Assembly (NCBI RefSeq): GCF_010726765.1
Contig: NZ_AP022601.1
Location: forward strand, 310,001-374,000
DNA: 64,000 bases
Direction of reading: 5' to 3'
DNA from: Mycobacterium gallinarum
Lineage (GTDB): Bacteria > Actinomycetota > Actinomycetes > Mycobacteriales > Mycobacteriaceae
Shown: positions 9,048 to 18,458 of the stretch, piece by piece
How positions within the stretch are numbered: position 1 is the stretch's first letter
How the letters are laid out: every line of letters starts with the position of its first letter
The notes under the pieces: model-generated
What the model was told of the DNA's origin: nothing
The model's database searches: none
The model's input: the letters and a program-made list of their open reading frames with translations, nothing else
Position numbers and translations under genes: made by a program

Positions 9048-10243
9048 GCACTCCGGGGGCCCGGCCAAGCGACGCGGAGTTGGCCGAGTTCAGGGACCGG
9101 GTCAGGGCGCACATCGCCGAACACGCACCGCCGTTCGACGCGCGGGAGGGGCGCCGGGCCCCCGAGAACCCTGAACAGGAAGCACAACTACGCAGGTGGT
9201 TCGCCACACTGTTCGACGCGGGATTCGTCGGCGCCGACTGGCCCGTCGAGCACGGCGGGTCGGCCGACCACCATCCTCTGCACGACCGGATCCTCAGCGA
9301 GGAGATCCTGCGCGCCCGTGCTCCGCGGCCTGTGGATCAGGTCAACCTCGCAGCTCACGTGCTGCTGCACTTCGGGTCGGCGGAACAGAAGGCCGAACTG
9401 CTTCCGCCGATCCGGCGCAGCGAACATGTGTGGTGCCAGTTGCTCAGCGAGCCCGACGCCGGCAGCGACATCGCCAACGTCCGGACCAGAGGAGCGCAGC
9501 AGGCCGACGGGTCGTGGGTCATCGACGGGCAGAAGACGTGGATCACCGACGGGCACTGGGCGGATATGGGCCTGGCCCTCGTTCGCACCGATCCATCGTC
9601 GTCACGCCACCACGGACTGTCGGTCTTTGTCGTCCCGTTGTCGACGGCCGGTGTCGAGGTCCGTCCGATCCGGACGATCAACGAGGCGATCGAGGTGAAC
9701 GAAGTCTTTCTCGACGGTGTCACGGTGCCCGCACACAGCTTGATCGGTGAGATCGGCCAAGGTTGGTCGATCATCATGGCGGGCTTGGACTTCGAGCGTT
9801 TCGGGATCGGCGGCAATGTGATCCTGCTGGAGCTGCTGATCGATGATCTGGTCACGGTGGCGCGGCACGCCACGCTCGACGCCAAACCGGCGTTCGAACA
9901 TGAGGATATCCGCCAAAAGGTGGCCGAGTTGGCCGTCGAAGTGGAGGTGGCGAAGGCGTTCATCGACGACCACGTCGAACGCCTGGTGGCTGGCTCCGAA
10001 CGACCCGGCGACGGCTCCATCGCCAAGCTGAGTTTCGCCGAGACATACCACCGGGTTTCGGCATACGGCGCCGAACTGGCGCCGATGGTGTGCACCGTGG
10101 CTGCCGATCCGAGTGTCGAGCAGGCGAAACAGCGCCTGCGAGAATGCTGGTTGTGGTCGCGTGCATATACGGTGTCCGGAGGAAGCAATGAAATGATGCG
10201 CAACATCCTGGCCAAACGGCGGCTGCTGCTGCCGAGCCGCTGA
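9044..10243 (+). CDS. Acyl-CoA dehydrogenase, long subunit
   Basis: A 399-residue acyl-CoA dehydrogenase starting at a GTG that overlaps the preceding stop. Motifs are WCQLLSEPDAGSDIA for FAD and substrate contacts, GSWVIDGQKTWITDG, and the C-terminal VSGGSNEMMRNILAKR. The position of the MCAD base (Glu376) is Gly, so the base must lie elsewhere or in the partner subunit, as in the steroid side-chain dehydrogenases. Probable heterotetramer with the 8073 product. Confidence 0.88.
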   Translation: MSTPGARPSDAELAEFRDRVRAHIAEHAPPFDAREGRRAPENPEQEAQLRRWFATLFDAGFVGADWPVEHGGSADHHPLHDRILSEEILRARAPRPVDQVNLAAHVLLHFGSAEQKAELLPPIRRSEHVWCQLLSEPDAGSDIANVRTRGAQQADGSWVIDGQKTWITDGHWADMGLALVRTDPSSSRHHGLSVFVVPLSTAGVEVRPIRTINEAIEVNEVFLDGVTVPAHSLIGEIGQGWSIIMAGLDFERFGIGGNVILLELLIDDLVTVARHATLDAKPAFEHEDIRQKVAELAVEVEVAKAFIDDHVERLVAGSERPGDGSIAKLSFAETYHRVSAYGAELAPMVCTVAADPSVEQAKQRLRECWLWSRAYTVSGGSNEMMRNILAKRRLLLPSR

Positions 10244-11778
10244 TGAGCGGAACGTACTGGAGTCTGGTCGAGGAAGCGGCCGCAACACATCCCGATCGCG
10301 TGGTCCTCGCCGACGACTTCGGTCGCAGTTTGACGAATGCGCAGCTACACGATGCGGCCGCGAGTACCGCAGCGGCTCTCGCGGAACGCGGAGTCGTCGA
10401 CGGGTCGGTAGTGTCCTGGCAGCTGCCGACCACACTCGAGACGATGGTGGTCATGGTGGCGCTGACGCGCCTCGGAGCCGTGCAGAATCCGATCCTGCCC
10501 ATCTGGCGGGAGAGCGAAGTCCGTTTCGTGACAGCGCAACTCGGCACCGAGGTGATCATCGTCCCCGGTGTGTGGCGCGGTTTCGATCACGTCGCGCTCG
10601 CCGACGAGCTCGCCCGCGATCAGCCGATGACGATTGTCGTCGTGGATCACGGCGCCCCGATCACGGATGGCCTCCGGCTTCCCGCGGGTGATCCCGCATC
10701 GCTACCCGCCCCTCCTACGGAGCCGACTCTGCCCCGGTGGGTCTACTACTCGTCGGGCACCACTGCGGCTCCGAAGGGCGTGCGGCATTGCGACCGTTCG
10801 GTGATCGCCGGGTCGGCAGGCGTGGTCGGCATGTTCGGAGCCTCCAGCAACGACGTCAATCCGATCGCTTTTCCGGTGTCGCACATCGGTGGCGCCGCGA
10901 TGTTGGCGGCCAGCCTGCTGACCGGCATGCGCTTGGTGCTGTTCGACGCGTTCGACCCGGTGCTCACGCCGAAGGCGGTCGCTGCGCACCGGCCGACGAT
11001 GCTCGGTTCGGCGACGCCCTTCTTTGTCGCCTATATGGCCGCGCAGCGCGAACACGGTGTAGAGCCGTTATTTCCCGATCTGCGCGGTTGCGTGGGAGGT
11101 GGGGCGCCGATCACCGCCGAGCTGGGGCGCCAAGTACGCCAGACGCTTTCGGTTGCCGGAGTGGCGAACGCCTGGGGCCTCACCGAGTTCCCGGTCGTGA
11201 CCTCGCCACCGCCAGACGGATCACCCGAGGTGCTCGATCACACGGTCGGCCGCCCAGTGCCAGGGGTGACCGTTCGCGTCGTCGACGACTCCGAGCGTGA
11301 AGCTGCGCCGGGGGAGGAGGGGGAGCTTCGACTGAAGGGGCCGCAGTGCTTCCTCGGCTACGTTGACACGTCGCTGAATGCTGATGCGTTCGACACTGAC
11401 GGCTGGTTCCGCAGCGGCGACCGCGGACGTATCGATGCCGACGGCAACGTCGTCGTCACCGGGCGCATCAAGGATGCGATCATCCGCAACGCGGAGAACA
11501 TCTCGGCACTAGAGATTGAAGGAGTGCTGGCCACTCATCCGGCAGTCGCCGACAACGCAGTCATTGGAGTGCCAGACGAACGAACCGGCGAACGGGTGTG
11601 TGCCGTCGTCGTGCCGCGGCCCGGACACGCAGTCACGCTGGCCTCACTCGCCGAGCATTGTGCGAAAGCGGGCATGAGCCGACACAAGAGCCCGGAGCGG
11701 CTCGAAGTGCTGGAGGCGCTGCCGCGCAACCTCACCGGCAAGGTTCTGAAGAATGAGCTGCGTGCACGGTTTCGTTAG
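10243..11778 (+). CDS. Acyl-CoA ligase (ANL superfamily)
   Basis: A 511-residue AMP-forming ligase that would activate a carboxylic acid with ATP and CoA. Motifs include the P-loop YYSSGTTAAPKGVRH near residue 166, WGLTEFP, GWFRSGDRGRID, the hinge GRIKDAIIRNAENIS, and the terminal Lys in RNLTGKVLKNEL. The start overlaps the dehydrogenase stop (TGATG). It is the last gene of the amidohydrolase 2 operon and ends 4 bases into the convergent 11775-12173 gene. Confidence 0.9.
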   Translation: MSGTYWSLVEEAAATHPDRVVLADDFGRSLTNAQLHDAAASTAAALAERGVVDGSVVSWQLPTTLETMVVMVALTRLGAVQNPILPIWRESEVRFVTAQLGTEVIIVPGVWRGFDHVALADELARDQPMTIVVVDHGAPITDGLRLPAGDPASLPAPPTEPTLPRWVYYSSGTTAAPKGVRHCDRSVIAGSAGVVGMFGASSNDVNPIAFPVSHIGGAAMLAASLLTGMRLVLFDAFDPVLTPKAVAAHRPTMLGSATPFFVAYMAAQREHGVEPLFPDLRGCVGGGAPITAELGRQVRQTLSVAGVANAWGLTEFPVVTSPPPDGSPEVLDHTVGRPVPGVTVRVVDDSEREAAPGEEGELRLKGPQCFLGYVDTSLNADAFDTDGWFRSGDRGRIDADGNVVVTGRIKDAIIRNAENISALEIEGVLATHPAVADNAVIGVPDERTGERVCAVVVPRPGHAVTLASLAEHCAKAGMSRHKSPERLEVLEALPRNLTGKVLKNELRARFR

Positions 11779-12173
11779 TCAGCACCCGGACCTTGGAAAA
11801 GCGCCCCTCGGAGAAAGTACTTCTCCAATTCTCGAATGATTATGGTTCCCGCGGGAAGCTGAGCAGCGATCTCGAGGTTGTCGTCGGCAACTGCTTCTGC
11901 CCACTCGCTTGGCCATCCGCCATCGACGAGGCTGGTATTGAACGCGAGCACGACTTCTTCGCGTGTCATCTCGGTGTCGACGACCATTGCGGTCGTGGTC
12001 GCACGATGTGATGCGGCGCCTGTGAAGCCGCGGCCACATCCGCATGGCATAGAGGGGTTCCTCAAGTCTCGGTCGCAGGGTTCCTGCATCCACACCAATT
12101 CGCCTTCGACGCAGTGGTGATAGTCCGTCGGCGCCGTCCCCTGTGTCAGGCGCGTGGCAACGAGGATCTTCAT
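11775..12173 (-). CDS. Small conserved protein of unknown function
   Basis: A 132-residue protein, starting MKILVATRLTQGTA, with a compact Cys-rich stretch MPCGCGRGFTGAASHRATTT near the middle and an acidic C-terminal half. I do not recognise a function. The start has GAAGGGG 5 to 6 bases upstream and overlaps the HNH gene stop by ATGA, so it is co-translated with that gene. The Cys pair with nearby His could bind a metal, but no known zinc motif is complete. Confidence 0.7.
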   Translation of the reverse strand: MKILVATRLTQGTAPTDYHHCVEGELVWMQEPCDRDLRNPSMPCGCGRGFTGAASHRATTTAMVVDTEMTREEVVLAFNTSLVDGGWPSEWAEAVADDNLEIAAQLPAGTIIIRELEKYFLRGALFQGPGAD

Positions 12174-13549
12174 TCCGACCCCTTCTCTGCCGCAGTTAAA
12201 TACCGCTCGGGGTGGTGATAGTTGTTGACACGGCTTTGGCCACTGTCCAAGTGCGGTGGTGGAATCCATTCGGTGGTGCCGTCTCGTCGCTTTCGGGTGC
12301 GCCAACCGCCCTCCATGACCAAGCGATTGTGCGGACCGCACGCCAGAGTCTCGTCGGTGATGTTGGTCAAGCCGCCCTCCGCCCAGTCGAGTTCGGCATG
12401 GTGCACTTGGCACCGATATCCGGGTGCGGTACATCCGGGCTTTGTGCAGCCGCGGTCTATTGCGTGCAACACAATCCGCTGTCCCGACGACGCCAGCCGC
12501 TTGGTACGTCCCAGATACAGCGGCTCTCGGGTGTGTTTGTCGAACACCGAAAGATAGTGGTGGGCATGGCTCGCCAGCCGAATCACGTCACGCATCGGCA
12601 GGAGGGTGCCTCCGCCGGTTATCGCATGGCCGCTCTCCGACTCCAACTCCTGCAGTGTGGTCGACACGATGATGGTCACTGGTAATCCGTTGTGCTGACC
12701 CAGTTCACCGGAGGCCAGCACCAAGCGGCCCATGGCCTTCAGCGCATCGTGATTGCGCTGACTTTGGTTGCGGGTGTCCGCGCTCTTTGCCTCGGTGGAC
12801 GGGTCGCTATCGACACACGGAGTGTCATCGTCGGGATTGCACATCCCGGGGGCGGCCAACTTGGCGAAAACGGCATCGAGTGTGGCGCGTAGTTCAGGAT
12901 CAAGCAATCCAGAAATCTTGCTCATCCCATCGATGCCCTGGTTGTAAATGGTGACGTGACGGCGTCTTGCGCGATCAACGTCATCGAATTCCCCGTCCGG
13001 ATTGACCAGTGCGGCCAAACGGTCGGCTGCCTTACGCAATATGTCGGGCGTTTGGTCGGCGGCGACCTGCGCCAAGGTCTCCTCGCAGCCTTCGCGCGTT
13101 TCATAGTCGACCGCAGCCGGCAGGTTATGCAAGAACTTGCGGATGATCCGGACGTGCTCGCCGCCGAGTTCGCCCGCTGCCTGGCGCTTGGCCACGTTAG
13201 GCAACATCGGCTCCAGTGTTTCGCCGGTGAGCGTTGTCCGCGGACCCAGATCCTTCGCCTCGTTCAAGCGCCGAAGCGCATCGTGGGCACTGATCCGCAG
13301 TCGTTGTTGCAGCACCTCGCTCCAGTTCTTGGCACATAGCTCTCCTGGGGCAATCTCGCTAAGCAACCCCTGAATCAGGGTGTGCTCAATGGTTGGCTGG
13401 CGACGACGCATGGCTTCCAAGCGGTGGAGCAGTGTCAGCCGTTCGGGCACGGTCACAGCGGTGTAGCTCAAAGTCGCCACTTCGTCGTACGCCGCGTCAA
13501 GTCTGTCGTACGCGGCGACAATCGCATCCCGATCCGATCCCGACCTCAT
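12170..13549 (-). CDS. 13E12-repeat family HNH endonuclease (DUF222 plus HNH)
   Basis: A 459-residue protein of the mycobacterial REP13E12 family. The N-terminal DUF222 helical domain covers roughly residues 15-300. A C-terminal HNH nuclease domain contains AIDRGCTKPGCTAPGYRCQVHHAELDW and CGPHNRLV, with the Cys pairs and His residues of an intact HNH site. The start is set at the ATG three bases downstream of an SOS box; no SD is visible, so the message may be leaderless. Family members in Mycobacterium tuberculosis are LexA-regulated. It lies within the catabolic cluster without functional relation to it, which suggests an inserted, possibly mobile, gene. Confidence 0.9.
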   Translation of the reverse strand: MRSGSDRDAIVAAYDRLDAAYDEVATLSYTAVTVPERLTLLHRLEAMRRRQPTIEHTLIQGLLSEIAPGELCAKNWSEVLQQRLRISAHDALRRLNEAKDLGPRTTLTGETLEPMLPNVAKRQAAGELGGEHVRIIRKFLHNLPAAVDYETREGCEETLAQVAADQTPDILRKAADRLAALVNPDGEFDDVDRARRRHVTIYNQGIDGMSKISGLLDPELRATLDAVFAKLAAPGMCNPDDDTPCVDSDPSTEAKSADTRNQSQRNHDALKAMGRLVLASGELGQHNGLPVTIIVSTTLQELESESGHAITGGGTLLPMRDVIRLASHAHHYLSVFDKHTREPLYLGRTKRLASSGQRIVLHAIDRGCTKPGCTAPGYRCQVHHAELDWAEGGLTNITDETLACGPHNRLVMEGGWRTRKRRDGTTEWIPPPHLDSGQSRVNNYHHPERYLTAAEKGSE

Positions 13550-13551
13550 GC

Positions 13552-13569
13552 TTCGAACACTAGTTCGAA
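13552..13569. promoter_or_regulatory. SOS box (LexA site)
   Basis: TTCGAAC-ACTA-GTTCGAA, with perfect 7-base arms. It matches the known mycobacterial LexA consensus TCGAAC-N4-GTTCGA and touches the start of the HNH gene, so LexA would block transcription or a leaderless start. Confidence 0.9.
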
Positions 13570-13625
13570 CCACCGACAAATGTCGGTGATGATCCGCGTG
13601 ACGCCAGAATCCTGGAACGGCTGAG

Positions 13626-14489
13626 CTACGTAGTACTGAGTCGAGCGACTTCGTCGAGTAGTGGCTTCGCCGTCCGCTGTACGTCGCGAGCTGTCATTGG
13701 GCGTACCGGATGGACGCCGAGGACCAGCTGAATGCGGCCACCCTTGTCCAGGACCGGCGCGGAAATGGTGGCAACAGGGCGAGGCGCGCGGGGGTCATCA
13801 TCAGAAGTCAGTGCCGCTGAGGTGAATTCGACCCGCAACTGATCGATGATGGAACGCATGTTGACCGGCAGTGCGTGATCGGACAGTGAACCGATCGCGT
13901 GTGCCGCCTGCGCAAGCGCCGGAGTCATCCAATCGATGTCGTAGCCGCGTTCCCGGGTCTGCGTGAGAACATCGGTCAGCTGCCGAGTGAGTGCCGCGTC
14001 GTCGGCCGCCGCCCGCTGGATCCACGCCCGCTGTGCCTCCGGCGTGTCCCACGCGGCGAACGCGACGCCGAACGGCGCTGTGTATGGAATCCGCTCGTTC
14101 GGCGACGCCGAGATCGCCCCGCCCTTCGGTTGTTCGAATGCCGTGATGACCAGGTCGTCGCCGGCGCGCTCGATGACCGAGGCGGGCACGTCGACTGCGG
14201 TGGCGAGGCGGCGCGCCGCATCGTGTGCCAGGTTCGCGAGGGGACGGGCGCTGTCTAGGCGGGATGCGATGAGTGACAGCGCTGGGCCGAGGCTGAACGT
14301 CTTGGTGACGGGATCCCGCTGGACCCATCCGCGGTCGGACAGGGTTTTCAGGATCGCGTGCGCAGTCGCCTGCGAGAGGTCGAGATCACGTACCACGTCG
14401 GAGAACCGCATCGTTCTGTTCTCGGGGTGGCTGAGCAACTCGATGACATCGAGAACCCGTTCGGTGGGTGCCGAGTTCGCTCCGCGCAA
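13626..14489 (-). CDS. IclR-family transcriptional regulator
   Basis: A 287-residue regulator. A winged helix-turn-helix lies at about residues 8-65 (DLSQATAHAILKTLSDRGWVQRD), followed by an IclR effector domain. It starts at TTG, with GAGGAGT about 7 bases upstream. It is divergent from the alcohol dehydrogenase operon across an 81-base gap with a CGAGA-N6-TCTCG palindrome, so it probably controls itself and that operon in response to a pathway intermediate. Confidence 0.88.
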   Translation of the reverse strand: MRGANSAPTERVLDVIELLSHPENRTMRFSDVVRDLDLSQATAHAILKTLSDRGWVQRDPVTKTFSLGPALSLIASRLDSARPLANLAHDAARRLATAVDVPASVIERAGDDLVITAFEQPKGGAISASPNERIPYTAPFGVAFAAWDTPEAQRAWIQRAAADDAALTRQLTDVLTQTRERGYDIDWMTPALAQAAHAIGSLSDHALPVNMRSIIDQLRVEFTSAALTSDDDPRAPRPVATISAPVLDKGGRIQLVLGVHPVRPMTARDVQRTAKPLLDEVARLSTT

Positions 14490-14533
14490 CCTTGACTCCT
14501 CGTACCGTGCCTTCTACGGTCGTTTCAGTATTC

Positions 14534-14549
14534 CGAGAACTATATCTCG
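14534..14549. promoter_or_regulatory. Probable IclR operator
   Basis: CGAGA-ACTATA-TCTCG, perfect 5-base arms, midway between the divergent IclR and alcohol dehydrogenase genes. The half-site spacing differs from motif A by two bases, so I treat it as a separate site. Confidence 0.5.
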
Positions 14550-14570
14550 AATAATAGAGAAGAGTTCGCC

Positions 14571-15623
14571 TTGCGCGCAGTGGTGTTAAGAGGTGGCCGA
14601 CTGGAGGTCCGCGACACCGCCGACCCCGTTCCAGGTCCGACTGATCTGCTCCTCAAGACGCTCAGCACGGCGATCTGTGCGTCCGACGTCCACTTCATGG
14701 ACCATCCGGAACTCGCGATCGACGACCCGACCGGGCGATCGCTGTACGACGCAGACCGCGACATCGTGATGGGGCACGAGTTCGTGGGTGAGGTGATCGG
14801 CCACGGGCCCGGGTGCAGCGACGCGTTCCCCGTCGGCTCGCGCGTGACGTCCATGCCGATCAGACTCGTCGACGGCGGCGCGGGCGGGCTTCGCATCATC
14901 GGTCAGCATCCCGAGGCCCAAGGGAGCTTCGGCGAGCTACTCGTAGTGCCGGAGGCCACCGCGCGAGTCGTTGAGGGCTCGGTGTCCAGTGATGCCATCG
15001 CCGTCGTCGATGCATTCGCCGTCGGTGAGTTCTACGTACGCGCGGCGGCGATCCAACCGGGCGAGATACCGATCGTCATCGGTGCGGGCGCCATCGGCCT
15101 TTCTGCGGTTGCCGCGCTGTCCAGTCGTGGCATCGAGCCAATCATCGTGTCGGACTACAAGGCCGAGCGCCGCGAGCTCGCGAAGTCGCACTTCGGGGCC
15201 GACGTGCTCGTCGACGCGGTCGAAGAGTCGGTGTTCGATGTGTTTCGGCGTGAGCGGGCACAACGTCACCTGGGCGGCTCGGCCGTGGTTTTCGAATGCG
15301 TCGGCGCGCCGGGTCTGATCGATCGCATCGCAGCGGAAGCGGAGTTCTACACGCGCATCTATTGTGCCGGCGGCTGGTACACCGGCGACACACTGAACAT
15401 CACCCAGGCAACGCAGCAGGGCCTCACGTTCCAGTTCGGCGGTGGCCCCATGCCCCAAGATTGGTACGGGGTGCTGGACGCGGTGATCGAGGGGCGGCTG
15501 GACCCGTTGCCGAGCATCGGGAAGGTCATCGGCCTCGACGAGGTGCCCGAAGCGATCGAGGCGGCCCGGCGGTCCGACGGGCCGCCGCGGATCGTCGTCC
15601 ACCCGAACGGAGACGTGAAATGA
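14571..15623 (+). CDS. Zinc-dependent medium-chain alcohol dehydrogenase
   Basis: A 350-residue MDR-family dehydrogenase starting at TTG. The catalytic zinc ligands are Cys (AICASDVH, near residue 37) and the GHE motif (IVMGHEFVGEV). The Rossmann turn is VIGAGAIGLSAVAAL near residue 170. The four-Cys structural zinc loop of classical enzymes is absent. It is the first gene of a six-gene operon (dehydrogenase, SnoaL, SDR, LLM, SnoaL, DapB-like), which points to oxidation of an alcohol formed in ring or side-chain breakdown. Confidence 0.85.
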   Translation: MRAVVLRGGRLEVRDTADPVPGPTDLLLKTLSTAICASDVHFMDHPELAIDDPTGRSLYDADRDIVMGHEFVGEVIGHGPGCSDAFPVGSRVTSMPIRLVDGGAGGLRIIGQHPEAQGSFGELLVVPEATARVVEGSVSSDAIAVVDAFAVGEFYVRAAAIQPGEIPIVIGAGAIGLSAVAALSSRGIEPIIVSDYKAERRELAKSHFGADVLVDAVEESVFDVFRRERAQRHLGGSAVVFECVGAPGLIDRIAAEAEFYTRIYCAGGWYTGDTLNITQATQQGLTFQFGGGPMPQDWYGVLDAVIEGRLDPLPSIGKVIGLDEVPEAIEAARRSDGPPRIVVHPNGDVK

Positions 15624-16024
15624 CCGACCGCGACGAGGTATTCGACCTGACGGTGCGCTACGCCACCGCCATCGACAGTCGTCAATATGAGCTGCTCTCA
15701 ACGGTCTTCACCGAAGATGCGGACCTAAACTATGGCGAGGTCGGTCAGTGGAAAAGCGCAGCCGACATCATCGAGTTCATGGATCTTGCCCACGCGGGGG
15801 CGGCGAACACCTTGCACCGCATGAGCAATCAGGTGATCGAAATCGACAATGACGCCGCGACGGTTCGAACGTACGTCGACGCGTTGATTCTTGCCGCCGA
15901 CGGTTCGGGCGTGAACGCGATCGGCTTCTACGACGACGCAGCGGTCCGCACCCCCGACGGCTGGCGAATCAGCAAGCGGACGTTCTCACCCGTTCGACTC
16001 GGCACGGTGGCGGCGCTCTCATGA
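15620..16024 (+). CDS. SnoaL-like (NTF2-fold) protein
   Basis: A 134-residue SnoaL_4-type domain. The N-terminal helix DLTVRYATAIDSRQYELLSTVFTEDADLNYG and the terminal strand DGWRISKRTFSPVR are typical. It overlaps both neighbours by ATGA, so the three proteins are made together. Dehydratase, isomerase and binding roles are all possible. Confidence 0.82.
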   Translation: MTDRDEVFDLTVRYATAIDSRQYELLSTVFTEDADLNYGEVGQWKSAADIIEFMDLAHAGAANTLHRMSNQVIEIDNDAATVRTYVDALILAADGSGVNAIGFYDDAAVRTPDGWRISKRTFSPVRLGTVAALS

Positions 16025-16848
16025 GCGAGGTATCCGACAAGTACGGACCGTGGGCGCTAGTTGTTGGCGCGTCCGATGGTTGCGGTGCGCTGTTCGCCGA
16101 GAGGCTGGCGCGTGAGGGTGTAGACGTAGTGCTCGTCGCGCGCCGCGAGCAACTACTGCAAGAGGTGGCCGCGGGCATCGGCGAACGTACCGGTGCGGCG
16201 ACCAGGACGCTCGCCGTCGACCTCACCGATCCAGACGGGGCGCAGAAGATCGTCGACGCGACCGAAGATCTCGACATCGGCATGTTGGTCTACTGCGCAG
16301 GCGGTGATCCGAACTATCAGCCCTTCCTTGCCAATCCGGTGTCGGCAGCAGAGGCATTGCTACACCGCAACTGCCTGGTATTGATGCAGTTGTGTCACCA
16401 CTACGCGGGCAGAATGGTGGAACGCGGCCGCGGCGGCATCGTCAACTTCAGCTCGGGTGCGGCGTTGGCCGGTGGACCGAATATGGTCGCGTACGGCGGT
16501 ACCAAGGCCTTCGACATGGTGTTCACCGAAGGCCTGTGGGCCGAGCTTCACGACAAGGGTGTCGACGTGCTGTGCCTGTTGCTCGGCAAGACCGACACTC
16601 CGGCGCTGCGTCAGCTCGAACACAGCCGCGGACAAATTGCCTCACTCGACGACGTTCCGCCCGGCGCCATTCCGGCCGAGGATGTCATCGACGAAGCTTT
16701 CGACAATCTCACCAACGGTCCCACGCTCATGGTGGGCGACATGATGCGGATGGCCGAAGAGGTGTTCAAAACGCTCAGTCGCAATGATGCCGTCAAGATG
16801 GTCATTCAGGCCGGCGCGCAAGCCATGGGATCGGACGGAGACCGCTAG
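16021..16848 (+). CDS. Short-chain dehydrogenase/reductase
   Basis: A 275-residue SDR. The cofactor loop is VVGASDGCGALFAERLA, a variant of TGxxxGxG with Ser-Asp in the loop. The active-site Ser lies in NFSSGAAL, and the Tyr-x3-Lys motif is YGGTK (VAYGGTKAFDM). It is similar in layout to the DltE/Sdr subgroup with a long C-terminus. The GTG of the next gene overlaps its stop. Confidence 0.87.
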   Translation: MSEVSDKYGPWALVVGASDGCGALFAERLAREGVDVVLVARREQLLQEVAAGIGERTGAATRTLAVDLTDPDGAQKIVDATEDLDIGMLVYCAGGDPNYQPFLANPVSAAEALLHRNCLVLMQLCHHYAGRMVERGRGGIVNFSSGAALAGGPNMVAYGGTKAFDMVFTEGLWAELHDKGVDVLCLLLGKTDTPALRQLEHSRGQIASLDDVPPGAIPAEDVIDEAFDNLTNGPTLMVGDMMRMAEEVFKTLSRNDAVKMVIQAGAQAMGSDGDR

Positions 16849-17810
16849 TGCCGTTGTTCACACTCCGCTTCGACATGAGGGCGCCGTCCTTCGGTGCACC
16901 GCCGACCGAGTTGTACGCGGCGGCAAGTGAAATGTCGGCGTGGGCCGAGACTCGCGGGTGTATCGCCGCGGTGTTGTGCGAACATCACTGCGCTGATGAC
17001 GGCTATCTTCCTTCGCCGCTGTTGCTCGGTGCGGCGATTGCCGCGCGCACCAAGCAACTGATGCTGAACCTGGTGATCCTCCTGCCGTTCTACGACCCCG
17101 CCCGGTTGGCCGAGGACATGGCGGTGTTGGACCACATCAGTGCGGGACGGGCGACATACGTCTTCGGAATCGGCTACCGGGCAGAGGAATACGCCCACTT
17201 CGGCCTATCCCTCTCTGATCGCGGTCGCCTCGCCGATGAGAAGCTCGGGTTGTTGCGTCGGCTACTCGCCGGCGAGGAGGTTCTTCATGGCGGGCGGCGA
17301 ATGAAGGTGACGCCACGTCCGCGCACACCAGAGGGTCCGATGATGAGTTGGGGCGGGGCGAGCCTCGCCGCGGCCCGTCGTGCGGGACGCAACGGTCTCG
17401 GTCTATTGGCCAACGGTGTGGTGCCGGGGATGAGAGAAGCGTACGAGAACGCCAGTCGCGACGCCGGTTACGACCCCGGGTTCATGATGCTGCCCGAACG
17501 AGATACCGCAACCAATGTCTTCGTCGCAGACGATGTCGACGCGGCGTGGGATGAGATCGGCAAGTACCTCTTGCACGACGCGCTCGCGTACTCCGAGTGG
17601 AATCCCGACAACACCGTCTCGGCCAATATCACCACCGCCAAGACTGTCGATGAACTGCGGCACGAATCGACGTCCCACGTGATACTGCCGGTCGACGATG
17701 CACGAAGTCGGCTCGCCGCAGGTGAGGTGTTCAACATCAATCCGCTGTGTGGCGGAATACCGCCCGAGATCGCATGGAAGTACCTGAAGAGATTCGCCGA
17801 ACTGGACTAG
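16848..17810 (+). CDS. LLM-class flavin/F420 oxidoreductase
   Basis: A 320-residue luciferase-like TIM barrel. Motifs are CIAAVLCEHHCADDGYLPSP near residue 39, GRATYVFGIGYRAEEYAHFG, and a short PMMSWGGASLAAARRAGR replacing the usual P-x-W-x-GG. The EHH pair early in the barrel is the luciferase-type active-site region. It starts with GTG overlapping the SDR stop (TAGTG). Confidence 0.85.
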   Translation: MPLFTLRFDMRAPSFGAPPTELYAAASEMSAWAETRGCIAAVLCEHHCADDGYLPSPLLLGAAIAARTKQLMLNLVILLPFYDPARLAEDMAVLDHISAGRATYVFGIGYRAEEYAHFGLSLSDRGRLADEKLGLLRRLLAGEEVLHGGRRMKVTPRPRTPEGPMMSWGGASLAAARRAGRNGLGLLANGVVPGMREAYENASRDAGYDPGFMMLPERDTATNVFVADDVDAAWDEIGKYLLHDALAYSEWNPDNTVSANITTAKTVDELRHESTSHVILPVDDARSRLAAGEVFNINPLCGGIPPEIAWKYLKRFAELD

Positions 17811-17825
17811 TAGAAAGGGAACGGC

Positions 17826-18377
17826 ATGGCCCGGGATCGTGTGGCCCTACACGAGAGTATTGCCTTCGAAAAGTGGGAGGGCTATGCGAAATCCATTGAC
17901 CGCGGCCGCCATGTGAACTTCGGTGACAAGTACATCATGGCACCGGATTTCGTGATGATGAGTCCCCAGTTCAACGACGGTGTCCCGCAGTCGATAACCG
18001 ACATGTTCTCGGGTGAGGTAGCTGATGCTGCGGCCAAGTACGCGCCGGACGGCGACGTGCTCACTCCGGAGTGGCGCATTTGGTGGAAGCACATGCCGGA
18101 CTACCACCTCGTCAGTCCGTTCGAGTGTGTCGCTGGGGAGTGGGGTTTCTCGTCATGCGATACCTACGCGGGCACGCTCGCCGACGGAACGGTGCTGCAA
18201 CTGCGCGAATGGGACTACATATGGACGAACGAGGACGGACATGTCACTCGCTGGGACTGGTTCGTCGACCCTGAACCGTGGGATCGGATGATCGGACTGA
18301 TCGGGCTCGATCCGAGTGGATTGACAAGCCAGGAGTACACCGTCAACTTCCTACGTGAGGGCGGCGTCGAGAGCTGA
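17826..18377 (+). CDS. NTF2-like protein, larger variant
   Basis: A 183-residue protein rich in Trp and Tyr. The segments DMFSGEVADAAAKYAPDG, EWRIWWKHMPDYHLVSP and LREWDYIWTNEDGHVTRWDWF follow the NTF2/SnoaL cone pattern, although it is longer than most. It sits 15 bases after the LLM gene, with an AGAAAGGGA ribosome site. A partner or downstream isomerase for the LLM product is plausible; function unassigned. Confidence 0.7.
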   Translation: MARDRVALHESIAFEKWEGYAKSIDRGRHVNFGDKYIMAPDFVMMSPQFNDGVPQSITDMFSGEVADAAAKYAPDGDVLTPEWRIWWKHMPDYHLVSPFECVAGEWGFSSCDTYAGTLADGTVLQLREWDYIWTNEDGHVTRWDWFVDPEPWDRMIGLIGLDPSGLTSQEYTVNFLREGGVES

Positions 18378-18458
18378 TATCCCAGCCTGCAGCATGTGCG
18401 TGGTGTGCGGGCAATACGCAGATGACAACGAATGTCGCTGACCGACGGAGGGTTTCGA

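Noticed and set aside
9355..10559. Long antisense frames over the dehydrogenase and ligase genes
   Set aside because: High G+C shadow frames; the sense frames carry full family motifs.
14541..14560. TCTCGAATAATAGAGA as a second IclR site
   Set aside because: Arms of only three to four bases with A+T-rich spacer; likely part of the promoter.
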